Part shown: piece after piece, positions 7,712-15,029 of the stretch
Numbering within the stretch: position 1 is the stretch's first letter
How the letters are laid out: each line of letters starts with the position of its first letter
Origin: Planctomycetaceae bacterium
Lineage (GTDB): Bacteria > Planctomycetota > Planctomycetia > Pirellulales > Thermoguttaceae
DNA length: 16,080 nucleotides
NCBI GenBank assembly: GCA_031266315.1
Contig: JAISBG010000243.1
Coordinates: forward strand, 1 to 16,080
Reading direction: 5' to 3'
The notes under the pieces: generated by a model
Told to the model about the DNA's origin: nothing
The model's input: the letters and a program-made list of their open reading frames with translations, nothing else
Databases searched by the model: none
Translations under genes and position numbers: made by a program

Positions 7712-7985
7712 TTAATCGTCATCATCAACCCAATTATTGACAGGTGTTTCAAAATGGACAATCGACCAACGGTTTTCAAAATTTACAATTGTGTGCAATT
7801 TTCGGAATCGGACTTTGTAAAAATTGCCGCCATATCGGTACAATATTACTTAACATCGGAAATGCAATACACTTCCAAACTTTATTCCACCCACCAAGAC
7901 ACACCGACGCGCATAAAACTTTTGCTCCTTCGATTTCCGGTTTAGACAATTTGCTTCGTAATCAAACACCGCGTAGCTTTTTTTT
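7712..7985 (-). pseudogene. 3'-5' exonuclease domain remnant of a phage DNA polymerase
   Basis: This is found only by reading three frames in turn. Frame one gives KKSYAVFDYEANC, the Exo I motif with its metal-binding Asp and Glu. After a one-base slip near 7941-7946 the next frame gives KPEIEGAKVLCASVCLGGW and IWRQFLQSPIPKIAHNCKF. After another slip at the T run near 7796 a third frame gives ENRWSIVHFETPVNNWVDDDD, ending at TAA (7712-7714). PKIAHN.KFE.RW is the Exo II region of family A proofreading domains. The rest of the domain (the segment with the last catalytic Asp) is missing. Joined to the preceding UDG-like frame by removing one base from a run of eight A, it reads ...QIGNYKKSYAVFDYE..., so both were probably one protein. 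Confidence 0.75.
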
Positions 7986-8720
7986 GTAATTGCCGATTTG
8001 TTCGAGTGTTTCTTTAATGGTGTCGGTGTCGAATAGAAGTTGTATCGGTTCTTTTGGCGACTCTTCTGAAAACGGGGGCTCCCCCAATTTTTCTATTGCT
8101 TCTCTAACATGATTCTCCAACCAAAAATAAGCAACAACACCAGTACCGGTAGGCTTATCCTCTTTGTTTTTATACCCCAATGACATAATGTAGGCAGAAT
8201 CATAGACCGGACAAACCCACGCATTCCATTGTTTTGCAGGAATTTGACATCCGAAAAAACGATACATATGATCAAGATTTCCGTCGCGCCACAAAAATGT
8301 TAGAACCGAATGAGTTGCGAGTTCGCCGATTGGTATGATTAGTTTCGGTTGTAACTCACGTATTGTTTTACCGAGATTCGGCAAACAAGATTCGGCTGCC
8401 AATAACGGATAACCTTTTCCATAACAAATAGCCGCCCCTGTCATCCAGCAATCCTGACGCGGTTCAATGTCCGCATTTCTAAGAGCGTTTCCGATAAGGG
8501 ATATGTTTTTCTCCGGTTTGGCAAATCAATCTCCAGTTACATCAATATACTCTGTTGGTTGCCCGCGAATTAATAAAATCTTTTTGTTACCCTTACCGGA
8601 AACAGGAATACGACAGTCATTGATACTATCATTATTACAACCACATTGTAGGCAGGCTGCAAGGAGGGAACGCCTGCGTACCGATGTTGATTTTTTGGAT
8701 TTGCGTTCAAAAAAAGCCAT
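7962..8720 (-). pseudogene. UDG-like domain (SPO1 polymerase-related), interrupted by TGA
   Basis: From the ATG at 8720 the frame shows CLQCGC (about residues 23-28, the usual paired-Cys site of iron-sulphur UDGs), then GNKKILLIRGQPTEY in the place of the GEAPG motif, and stops at TGA, codon 65 (8526-8528). The same frame continues without other stops: FAKPEKNISLIGNALRNADI, DCWMTGAAIC, KLIIPIGELATHSVL and WVCPVYDSAYIM, to TGA at 7962. Family 4 UDGs and the N-terminal domain of SPO1-type phage polymerases share this order. The HPS-type catalytic motif reads VYDSAY and GEAPG reads GQPTE, so glycosylase activity is doubtful even if the stop is read through. The gene lies 20 bases after the clamp gene and runs into the exonuclease remnant. 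Confidence 0.75.
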
Positions 8721-8740
8721 CGTTTAATGTAATGTAAAAT

Positions 8741-9783
8741 TTACTTTGATTTCTGTTCCGGTGATACCAATGAGGTGATGTACGTGTAAAGCGAATTAGA
8801 GAACGTTAAACATTCCGAACATAATTCGCATGTTTTATATTGTCCAACGAGTGTCATAAACAATTTTGGACTAATATTAAATTGTAAATCTTCACCGTCA
8901 TATTCAATCTTATGGCTACTGTTGTAAAATCCGTAGAAACCTTCACCAAGTATGTACACTTTTTGTTTTTCTCTGGAGAACTGAACATTAATTGTATCAA
9001 CGCCCTTCAGATTATCTTTGGAAAACAAGAAGCGGTTGAAACGGCTTCTTTCAAACCGGAAGGAAGAGTAATTGTTGCACTTTTACGCTTTTTCGTAAAA
9101 ACGGCTTCCATTTGCTCGATGTACTCTTCCGTGTAACGCCGACAACTGACGGTCAAATCGTGCTTATCCCTGAAATGTAACCAGTTTTGCGTAACAGCAC
9201 ATTCGGAAACACCAATAGAAACAATATCATGCAACACGCCGTGTCTTACTAAAAACTGTTCACTTATCGGTATTTCGATATTGTAGCGGCACACCTGATC
9301 CACATTCGCGGATTCCATAAATTCCGATGTAACGTGAATTGAGGAAAGTTGAAAATCCGTATCTGATTTAGAAACACAACTTTCAACGATTTCCACCGCC
9401 TCGACAAATCCTTCCGGCAACGGAAACCACGCGTCATCTTCGGGACGTTCCAGCACATCAATCGGCAAACGTAATTGCGACTCGCATTTAACACCGGACA
9501 TCGACCGTTTACCTTTGATAAGCAGATTCGCCTCATCTTGCGTAACATCAATCTCCTCGTCCGGTAATTGTTTCAGCAAAATAATCAACGGCTCAGCGAT
9601 TACCGCTCCGGTAACACCCAGATTAAGTTTAACGAAACAAGCAATTTGTTCATTAAACGAATAGGCTAAACCACTTTTCGCATCAAAAAGAATACAATCA
9701 CCTTGTTCGATAATTTCTTTTTTTGCAATACCGGGCGATAATGAATTTAAAGAATGTATCAATTCTTCACGATTTACTTTCAT
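8741..9783 (-). pseudogene. Beta sliding-clamp-like protein, frameshifted
   Basis: The ATG at 9783 follows AGGAG at 9 bases. The first frame codes for 258 residues in DnaN-like style: an N-terminal helix, alternating beta strands, PLIILLKQLPDEEIDVTQDE and LPSGLKEAVSTASCF near its end. It then runs out after PKII at a TGA. Shifting by one base at the T4 run (9022-9025) restores SKDNLKGVDTINVQFSREKQ, GEGFYGFYNSSHKIEYDGED, NISPKLFMTLVG and CLTFSNSLYTYITSLV, the third domain of a sliding clamp, ending at TAA (8741). Together about 347 residues, near normal clamp length. The clamp would tether the element's polymerase. A 10-base tandem repeat TGGTTTGAAT (9801-9820) lies upstream. A single-base deletion in a short homopolymer explains the break; sequencing error or slippage are alternatives. 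Confidence 0.72.
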
Positions 9784-9863
9784 ACAAAAATTCTCCTAAC
9801 TGGTTTGAATTGGTTTGAATTAAAATACGTTTACTATTTTATTATCTTGTTTAATGTTTTACG

Positions 9864-10211
9864 CTAGATGCCGTGTTTCAGCAAATATTCATTTGAAACG
9901 ATTTTGAACGACGCTGTTGAATAATTACCGCGCTGTTTGAAAACAATACTTTCACGAATCTCATTGGATAGTACACTCTTACCGTTGGCATACGTAATCA
10001 ATTCCGGTATCGGCATTTCTGGAAAATGATGACTGACATCAAGTGTCGGAACATGATTTAATTTCAGGTCTTTTGCAATTGCGTGTTCCTCCGTGAATCC
10101 GGTTTTAAGACAATTCTGATACATGCCCCACCACAGCGGCGGAAGATTCTGTGTCAAAAACTCACTTGATTGCTCCACTTCGGAAAGTAGTTTCATGTAC
10201 TCTTTGTCCAT
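9864..10211 (-). CDS. Small phage-type hypothetical protein
   Basis: The ATG at 10211 has a good AGGAG 9 bases upstream. The protein has 115 residues with no membrane segment. Residues 23-45 read LPPLWWGMYQNCLKTGFTEE plus HAIA; the pattern LPP.WW.LY..c...GFTe..A is typical of small phage and plasmid proteins of unknown role that I have seen only as hypothetical. The second half contains a His-Phe rich part (HHFPEMPIPEL) and FKQRGNYSTASFKIVSNEYL and matches nothing I know. It lies between a 64-residue gene and the clamp gene in the same direction, so it belongs to the replication transcript, probably as an accessory factor (inference). It has no break. Confidence 0.65.
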   Translation of the reverse strand: MDKEYMKLLSEVEQSSEFLTQNLPPLWWGMYQNCLKTGFTEEHAIAKDLKLNHVPTLDVSHHFPEMPIPELITYANGKSVLSNEIRESIVFKQRGNYSTASFKIVSNEYLLKHGI

Positions 10212-10226
10212 ATTATTGTTCTCCTA

Positions 10227-10421
10227 TTATTTTGTAATCAGACATAATTTATCTTTTTGTTTCTGTGTTGATTTTTTGCGGATGCTTTGTTTTTTATCTA
10301 CTGCAATAAATCTAAATTTACTTAAAACTTTATCCGACACACAAGAAACATTAGAATCCAACTCATAACGATTATCCGATTCCAATTCATAATCAAAATT
10401 AATTTCAGTTGACGATTTCAT
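10227..10421 (-). CDS. Small hypothetical protein, acidic N-terminus, basic C-terminus
   Basis: A 64-residue frame from the ATG at 10421 lies between the polymerase (stop at 10456) and the 115-residue gene (start 10211), with gaps of 34 and 15 bases, which fits operon packing. The first third is acidic (NFDYELESDNRYELDS) and the last third strongly basic (KKQSIRKKSTQKQKDK), so nucleic-acid contact is possible. No Shine-Dalgarno sequence is visible before the ATG and no family is recognised; it may be translated by coupling or may not be a gene. Confidence 0.4.
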   Translation of the reverse strand: MKSSTEINFDYELESDNRYELDSNVSCVSDKVLSKFRFIAVDKKQSIRKKSTQKQKDKLCLITK

Positions 10422-10455
10422 AGCACTATTAAATTGATTAAATTGACTAAATAGC

Positions 10456-12351
10456 CTAGCCTAATGATTTTCGATGATACGGTTTTTTGTCAAACCAAGT
10501 TTTACCCAAGTCAGCGACTTCCGCTTCAACTTCCATTGGAACAATAATCCACTCCCAATGTTTTCTCAATTTTTTTGTCATAATCGTTTCGGCAACTTCT
10601 AAAAATGTATCTAATTCATCGGCAGGTGAATCAGCAACAATACTGTCATGAATTTGTCCAATTAGTAATGTTTTCAAATCATACTTTTTAATTGTTTTCT
10701 GAAGTTGAATCAAAGACCACAGCAAACAATGGAACGCAGACGATTGCGCGGGAATGTTAAGAATTTCGTTACGAGTAAAAACACCCGAACATCGGAAGCC
10801 TATTGGTGTTTCAACATAACCGTTTTTCAAATATTGATTCCATGTATCTTTTTTCCACTGACCGTAAACTACAAACCGATTCCCTCAAAAATCCGCTTCG
10901 ATATTTTTAATGTGTTCATAAAAACTGCCCGGATTCGGTATTCCTTCCTCATTTATTGTTCCAAGTTTTCCCAATTTGACGGATTGTAAATGAGTCATTA
11001 ACGGAACACCGTCTGTTGTCTCTGGATTTTGTACACGTGCTTGATCCCAAATTCCCTCCGCAAGACCTTTCCACCAAGACCCGTAAAACGCAGCAAAATT
11101 AAATCCGCCTTTACTGATATTACGAATCGGTTTGGACACTCGTTCCGGCGATAACTTGAATATCTGTACCGACATATCTCTGTGCATGTCAGAGTTAGGA
11201 TCTGTAACATATTGTATCAGTTTAGGGTCTTTATTAATACACGAATTACATCGCACTTCCACCGAACTATAATCGACCTCTACAAAATGATTGCCCGGTC
11301 TTGCAATAAAATATTTTCGTACAATCTCCGATAGTTTTTTATTACGTACCGGAAAATTTTGGAAGCTGGGGGAGTCGGAATTGTGTACGCATATTTCATT
11401 CGCAATAAAATTATGAAATTCTTCAACTTGAATATCATAAACATCAACCTCTTTTTTCAATACATGATAATCATAAATTACCGTTTCGTTCTCTTGTCCA
11501 TGTCCGTAGGGATTTAATGCCAAAATTTTACGGCTTTTTCTTTTATTTTCCGGTTTGAAAAAATTAATAGCCTTTACATAAATTCCGTTTGCTGTACGAA
11601 TTTTATGCTCTGGTGTTAAATCAATGTAGCGATAGGTGCCGCCGTGTTGGGAGAAAAAATAAAATCCAATTCGTATCACCTTTTTATGTCCCGTTTTCCC
11701 CGCCCAAAGAACAGACCGCGATGTCAGTTTAAGTTTGTTATCAAAACAAAGAACATAATCACCCTTTTTAATCTCTTCTATCGGTACTTCTATTGGGTTT
11801 TTGTTACCTTTACGAAAAACCATAATAAGAGTACCTTTGGCTACACAACTTGACCGATAGGTCTGTACAGTATTCAAATTAAAAAACGGATGTAAAATAC
11901 CGTTACTGTCAACTTCATCGGCAATTCCTTTAAGGCTGGTGTTCAATACTTTTTGCAACGACATGTACTGAACGTAATCTTTGACAAACGGCAACTCAAT
12001 ATCTTGTAACGAAACTTCAGACACCTCCGGCGCGCCATGCTCTGTGTAAATTCGACACGTGTAACCAAGATTGCCGTCTTTAACGTTTTTAATATTCTTG
12101 AACAATACCGTACCTAATTGATGCCGTGAAGTGATTTTTGCCTTGTCTTTATGCATGCGTTTCCACACTGACCACTCTTTCGACAACTTCATCTGCTTTT
12201 CCAATTCCACAATATCCGACTGTACTTGTGCCATTGTTTGTTTCAAATACGGAACATCAATACGAATCCCATTTATTTCAACTTCCGATAAACACAACGC
12301 TCCTTGTAGCAATAAATCAACAGCGTCTTGTGAAATAGGTGTTAGCGGCAT
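10456..12351 (-). pseudogene. Family A DNA polymerase with intein and in-frame TGA
   Basis: The polymerase domain starts at the ATG at 12351; proofreading parts lie in a separate locus (7712-8720). Extein motifs in order: E.NGI.ID-type start, LVEINGIRIDVPYL at 22-36; TYRSS / SDSPSFQNFPVR (motif 2, split by the intein at residues 169-324); FVEVDYSSVEVR (motif A, catalytic Asp360); RNISKGGFNFAAFYG (motif B, O helix); then IKNIEADF, TGA at 10885-10887 (codon 489), GNRFVVYGQW, GYVETPIGFRCSG, and GQIHDSIVAD (motif C, catalytic Asp). The frame after TGA is the same and runs to TAG at 10456. Relatives have Trp at the TGA position (FW..RF). Without intein the protein would have about 475 residues. 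A standard-code ribosome would lose motif C and so all activity. Confidence 0.85.
11380..11847 (-). other. Mini-intein in polymerase motif 2
   Basis: The intein spans 156 codons inside the polymerase frame. It starts with Cys in CVAKGTLI (block A), contains IDLTPEHKIRT (block B, with Thr and His of TxxH), VDVYDIQVEEFHNFIANEI (block F) and ends CVHN followed by Ser of the extein (block G, His-Asn/Ser). All residues needed for standard splicing are thus visible: Cys1, block B His, penultimate His, terminal Asn and a +1 Ser. The length fits the bare Hint fold; no LAGLIDADG or HNH motif is seen, so it lacks a homing endonuclease. It sits between TYRSS and SDSPSFQN, inside a nucleic-acid-binding motif of family A polymerases, where retention would block activity. 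Confidence 0.93.
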
Positions 12352-12482
12352 TTTAGGTACGTCTAAAAATTAATAACAAATAATAGAGTTGCTCCCTAAC
12401 GGAAAAAGGAATAGAATAATAGAAATTCCAAAACCATTTTCCAACCCTAATCCGAAAAGGAGCATTTTAATTAATAATTAAT

Positions 12483-12617
12483 ATGGAATCTAATTTTGAT
12501 GTTGCCACTATCCTTAAAATCGCAGATAAAATAAAACAATTAAACTGTGAACAGATACGTTTTACTGATACATTTATTGACGGAAAACCACTTGAAGCGT
12601 TTGGGCGCATCATTTAA
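12483..12617 (+). CDS. Possible small protein, 44 residues
   Basis: A short plus-strand frame (start MESNFDVATILKIADKIKQL, end GKPLEAFGRII) lies between the divergent polymerase and the convergent ParB-like gene. AAAAGGAG occurs upstream, but about 20 bases from the ATG, which is too far for a normal ribosome binding site. The sequence is amphipathic and looks more protein-like than random. It is too short to assign and may not be translated. The rest of 12352-12482 and 12618-12698 shows no gene. Confidence 0.35.
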   Translation: MESNFDVATILKIADKIKQLNCEQIRFTDTFIDGKPLEAFGRII

Positions 12618-12698
12618 ATCAAGTTTATGTAACACTATAGGACACATAACAATCTCTTTTCATTTACCATAACAAAAAACTTAAAAATAATTGAAATG

Positions 12699-13367
12699 CT
12701 AATCTTCATAAATCGCATCGTGAACCGCTTTATGAATTTCCTTATAAGCGTCCGACCAGCCGGTGATAAGAAATAATGACGCCATATCTTCCTTCACTTT
12801 TTTGATATTTTTCAGAATACTTCGGCGCAACGATTTAATCTTTATCTCATTATCTGTTTCAATCGGAGAAGGATCATCGGCGTTTAATTGTGATTGTTTC
12901 ATTTCTTTTACTGCCGCATGAATTGTTTTATCGCCGCGCTTAATGGCTTCAACAGTTTCCGGCGAAGCGTTTTCGCGAACCCTTACCGCATCGCGAACCG
13001 AACACTCGGAGACATTGAGCGATTCAGCGGCACTTCGTTGAGTTACTGCCGGTGCATTCGACGGTCGATACGCAGAAATCTCCGCCGCAACCATAGAACG
13101 TTGCGATTCCGATAAATGCCGACGACAAATGTTTTTAGAAACAACAAACCCCAACGGGTCATCACCGGTATAGTTTTTGTAGCGCGGTTCGATACCGACA
13201 TTCTCACAGGCGATTGCGCGATTTCGACCATCGAGAATTTTACCTTCGTGTAAAGTAATCGGTGTTCGCAATCCGTTGTTGGCAATATCGTTTTGTAATT
13301 CTCGCAGTTCAGCGTCGGTACACGGCGGGAACATCATACACAACTTGTGAAATTCGTACTCTGCCAT
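12699..13367 (-). CDS. ParB-domain DNA-binding protein
   Basis: The ATG at 13367 (MAEYEFHKLCMMFPP) is preferred over the one at 13415 because AAGGAG lies 9 bases before it. Residues 5-80 form a ParB/sulfiredoxin-like N-terminal domain: ELRELQNDIANNGLRTPITL and KILDGRNRAIACENVG, where ILDGRnR is the family signature. Residues 81-135 carry RRHLSESQRSMVAAEI and a helix-turn-helix, TQRSAAESLNVSECSVRDAV. The C-terminal third is Lys-rich and helical. Such proteins partition plasmids, regulate phage genes or alter transcription; no ParA gene is visible, so partition is not supported here. Two inverted repeats just upstream (13442-13469 and 13480-13509) are candidate binding sites. The gene is intact, unlike the replication genes after it. 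Confidence 0.85.
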   Translation of the reverse strand: MAEYEFHKLCMMFPPCTDAELRELQNDIANNGLRTPITLHEGKILDGRNRAIACENVGIEPRYKNYTGDDPLGFVVSKNICRRHLSESQRSMVAAEISAYRPSNAPAVTQRSAAESLNVSECSVRDAVRVRENASPETVEAIKRGDKTIHAAVKEMKQSQLNADDPSPIETDNEIKIKSLRRSILKNIKKVKEDMASLFLITGWSDAYKEIHKAVHDAIYED

Positions 13368-13441
13368 CGGTTTAATCTCCTTCGATGTTTTGGTTTGGTA
13401 GGAATTATTTGACAAAAAGATGTCGAAAATGTATCTAGGTT

Positions 13442-13469
13442 ATCAACACAGATATAAAAAATTGTTGAT
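13442..13469. promoter_or_regulatory. Inverted repeat upstream of the ParB-like gene
   Basis: ATCAACA (13442-13448) and TGTTGAT (13463-13469) are a perfect 7-base inverted repeat, 75 bases before the start of the ParB-like gene. Together with the second inverted repeat next to it, it could be an operator or a centromere-like site for that protein. This rests only on position and symmetry. Confidence 0.4.
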
Positions 13470-13479
13470 GATTGAGAAC

Positions 13480-13509
13480 GGCGATTAGTTCAAAAATTGT
13501 TTAATCGCC
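13480..13509. promoter_or_regulatory. Second inverted repeat upstream of the ParB-like gene
   Basis: GGCGATTA (13480-13487) and TAATCGCC (13502-13509) are a perfect 8-base inverted repeat with a 14-base spacer. It lies between the stop of the 13603 gene and the ParB-like start. As DNA it could be an operator; as RNA it would be a hairpin with a long loop, and on the plus strand it is followed by AAAATTTTT. No transcript ends here on present evidence. Confidence 0.4.
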
Positions 13510-13602
13510 TAAAATTTTTCACCGGAAGCAAAACCAGATATTTCTTTTACGGCTATTGCGAATCACTTTCTAAAAGAGTTGTCGGCTTTTTTTCGCTCAT
13601 AC

Positions 13603-14028
13603 TCATATATTAAGCAGATTTTCTATCTCTTTTGGAGACAATGCCATGCCCTGTTTCCGTTCAAATGTGGTGAACTCATCTCCGTATTTGTGTTTGAGAA
13701 ATTTACAAATACGAGTTAGTTCCACGTCCAAACTGCCAAACAACGACTCAAGAGCCAGTATATCCATTCGGTCATTTCGTAACTCTTTATGAGTTTTCCC
13801 GCTAACAGAATTTCGCACGACTTGATACAACCACTTTTTCGCCGTCGTTAAATCAATAAAACGTTTCGATATATTTAATGGCGGTTCACAACACGCAAGA
13901 TATTCCGCATTGCTTTGTGTAACAACACTGCCTACTATTTCTTTTGTGTCTTGATTTGCTAATATCAATCTAGTATCAACAACATCATCAACAGAATACC
14001 AACACAATGCAGTATTTTCAGTTTGCAT
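13603..14028 (-). CDS. Hypothetical protein, about 141 residues
   Basis: The ATG at 14028 has AAGGA 7-8 bases upstream. The protein starts MQTENTALCWYSVDDVVDTR and has no membrane segment or signal. Residues 1-60 are beta-rich in prediction (RLILANQDTKEIVGSVVTQS). FIDLTTAKKWLYQVVRNSVS (about 57-76) resembles the helix of small phage proteins that end with a TxxxAKxWL segment. The C-terminal half is helical and charged. I cannot name a family. It is preceded by the DUF4325 gene with a gap of 44 bases and is likely co-transcribed with it. It ends at a TGA that looks like a genuine terminator, because no conserved sequence follows in frame, which argues for the standard genetic code here. Confidence 0.6.
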   Translation of the reverse strand: MQTENTALCWYSVDDVVDTRLILANQDTKEIVGSVVTQSNAEYLACCEPPLNISKRFIDLTTAKKWLYQVVRNSVSGKTHKELRNDRMDILALESLFGSLDVELTRICKFLKHKYGDEFTTFERKQGMALSPKEIENLLNI

Positions 14029-14072
14029 AATTATTTTCCTTATAAATTAAATATTATTTATTTCGCATACAA

Positions 14073-14411
14073 TTAAATATATTCTGTTAAAACCTTATCA
14101 AAAATTTCCCTGTTACTAAAATATCGCTTTGCGTTGTCAACGACATACTCTAACATCTTTTGGTCGTCAATGTCGTACAAATTCGTTATCTTTAATTGAT
14201 TATCCACAACATTTGTAGGTAATACACCATACAATTGTCCGATAGCAGTATTCAAAAATGCGGGAATTATCAAATCTATCCCTTCAAATGAAAGCTCTAC
14301 CTTATCTCCATTTTTAAGTGAAGGATAAATAATATCGTATAATTTTTGTCCGTCATCAGTACAAACACAAAAAACATCACCTACAGTATCAATAGTTTTA
14401 ATTGTTTTCAT
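14073..14411 (-). CDS. STAS-like DUF4325 protein
   Basis: The frame from the ATG at 14411 codes for 112 residues. GDKVELSFEGIDLIIPAFLN (about residues 35-54) followed by TAIGQLYG is the DUF4325 signature: strand, f.gi..i..sFl....g.L. The family is a small alpha/beta STAS-like fold, often beside histidine-kinase-type ATPases and thought to act in signalling, though its biochemistry is not settled. GGTG at about 9 bases before the start may serve as ribosome binding site. No ATPase partner is adjacent; the next genes are a hypothetical protein downstream and a divergent coiled-coil gene upstream. It stands at the head of the minus-strand run, so a regulatory role for the element is possible but is inference. 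Confidence 0.65.
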   Translation of the reverse strand: MKTIKTIDTVGDVFCVCTDDGQKLYDIIYPSLKNGDKVELSFEGIDLIIPAFLNTAIGQLYGVLPTNVVDNQLKITNLYDIDDQKMLEYVVDNAKRYFSNREIFDKVLTEYI

Positions 14412-14573
14412 AATGTCAATATCACCGGATCAGCAACCGAACAATAATTTTCAATTGTAAAATCAATAAGCATAAAACCCTTTTATTTTTATGATAGAAC
14501 ACAAACTGTTTTTTTTTGTATATTATCAGCCGTTTCAATTTTTAATCTAATTTTACCAAAAGGATAATTTATT
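14412..14573. promoter_or_regulatory. Divergent intergenic region, probable promoters on both strands
   Basis: This 162-base AT-rich gap separates two divergently oriented genes (starts at 14411 and 14574), so it must hold promoters for both. TATATT (14519-14524) and TATGAT (14490-14495) could be -10 elements for the plus strand, but no good -35 element pairs with them. I cannot fix a start site. AAAAGGA at 14558-14564 is the ribosome binding site of the plus-strand gene. Confidence 0.4.
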
Positions 14574-14987
14574 ATGTCAAATAACAATTTAGCCGACATT
14601 AGCATGTTCGAATCGTTACAAGCAAACCAGCATGCGCAAACCGGAATAAGTCAGATGGCTGTGTTCAATGATTTGAATACACTAAAATCATTAGTAACAA
14701 AAACAATTGATGCGGATAAAAAATTCGATGCGGCACAAGCCTATTTTCTTAAACTTGACCGCATAAATTCCCCGCGACGGGAAGAATCCAAAATTATGGA
14801 TGCAGAACGTGTTTCAGATAAGGCGGCGGATGAATTTAATGCCATTTGCAAAACGATGAGAGCACAAGCGATCACTGAACGTGCAAGAATAATAAAAGAC
14901 AAAGACGATAAAGAAAAAGATGCATATAATGCTATTATTAAACCATTAATAGCCGCAGGGTATAGTGGGTTTGACCTTATAAAATAA
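14574..14987 (+). CDS. Hypothetical coiled-coil protein, about 137 residues
   Basis: The ATG at 14574 follows AAAAGGA at 9 bases, a clear ribosome binding site. The protein begins MSNNNLADISMFESLQANQH, is soluble and mostly helical. Residues 50-125 are highly charged with heptad-like spacing (REESKIMDAERVSDKAADEF, ITERARIIKDKDDKEKDAYN), so a coiled coil is likely. It ends IIKPLIAAGYSGFDLIK. I recognise no family. It is the only well-supported plus-strand gene of the element and faces the PIN gene tail to tail, 42 bases apart. Its isolated, oppositely transcribed position suggests independent expression, for example as a structural or regulatory small protein, but this cannot be shown. Confidence 0.65.
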   Translation: MSNNNLADISMFESLQANQHAQTGISQMAVFNDLNTLKSLVTKTIDADKKFDAAQAYFLKLDRINSPRREESKIMDAERVSDKAADEFNAICKTMRAQAITERARIIKDKDDKEKDAYNAIIKPLIAAGYSGFDLIK

Positions 14988-15029
14988 AATCCACAAAATC
15001 TTACTGCGGTATCTTATAGTTTACTAATT

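Noticed and set aside
10456..12351. Selenocysteine as the meaning of the TGA codons
   Set aside because: Polymerase and UDG-like families have no selenocysteine at these sites, Trp fits the alignment pattern, and I see no selenocysteine insertion hairpin just after the codons.
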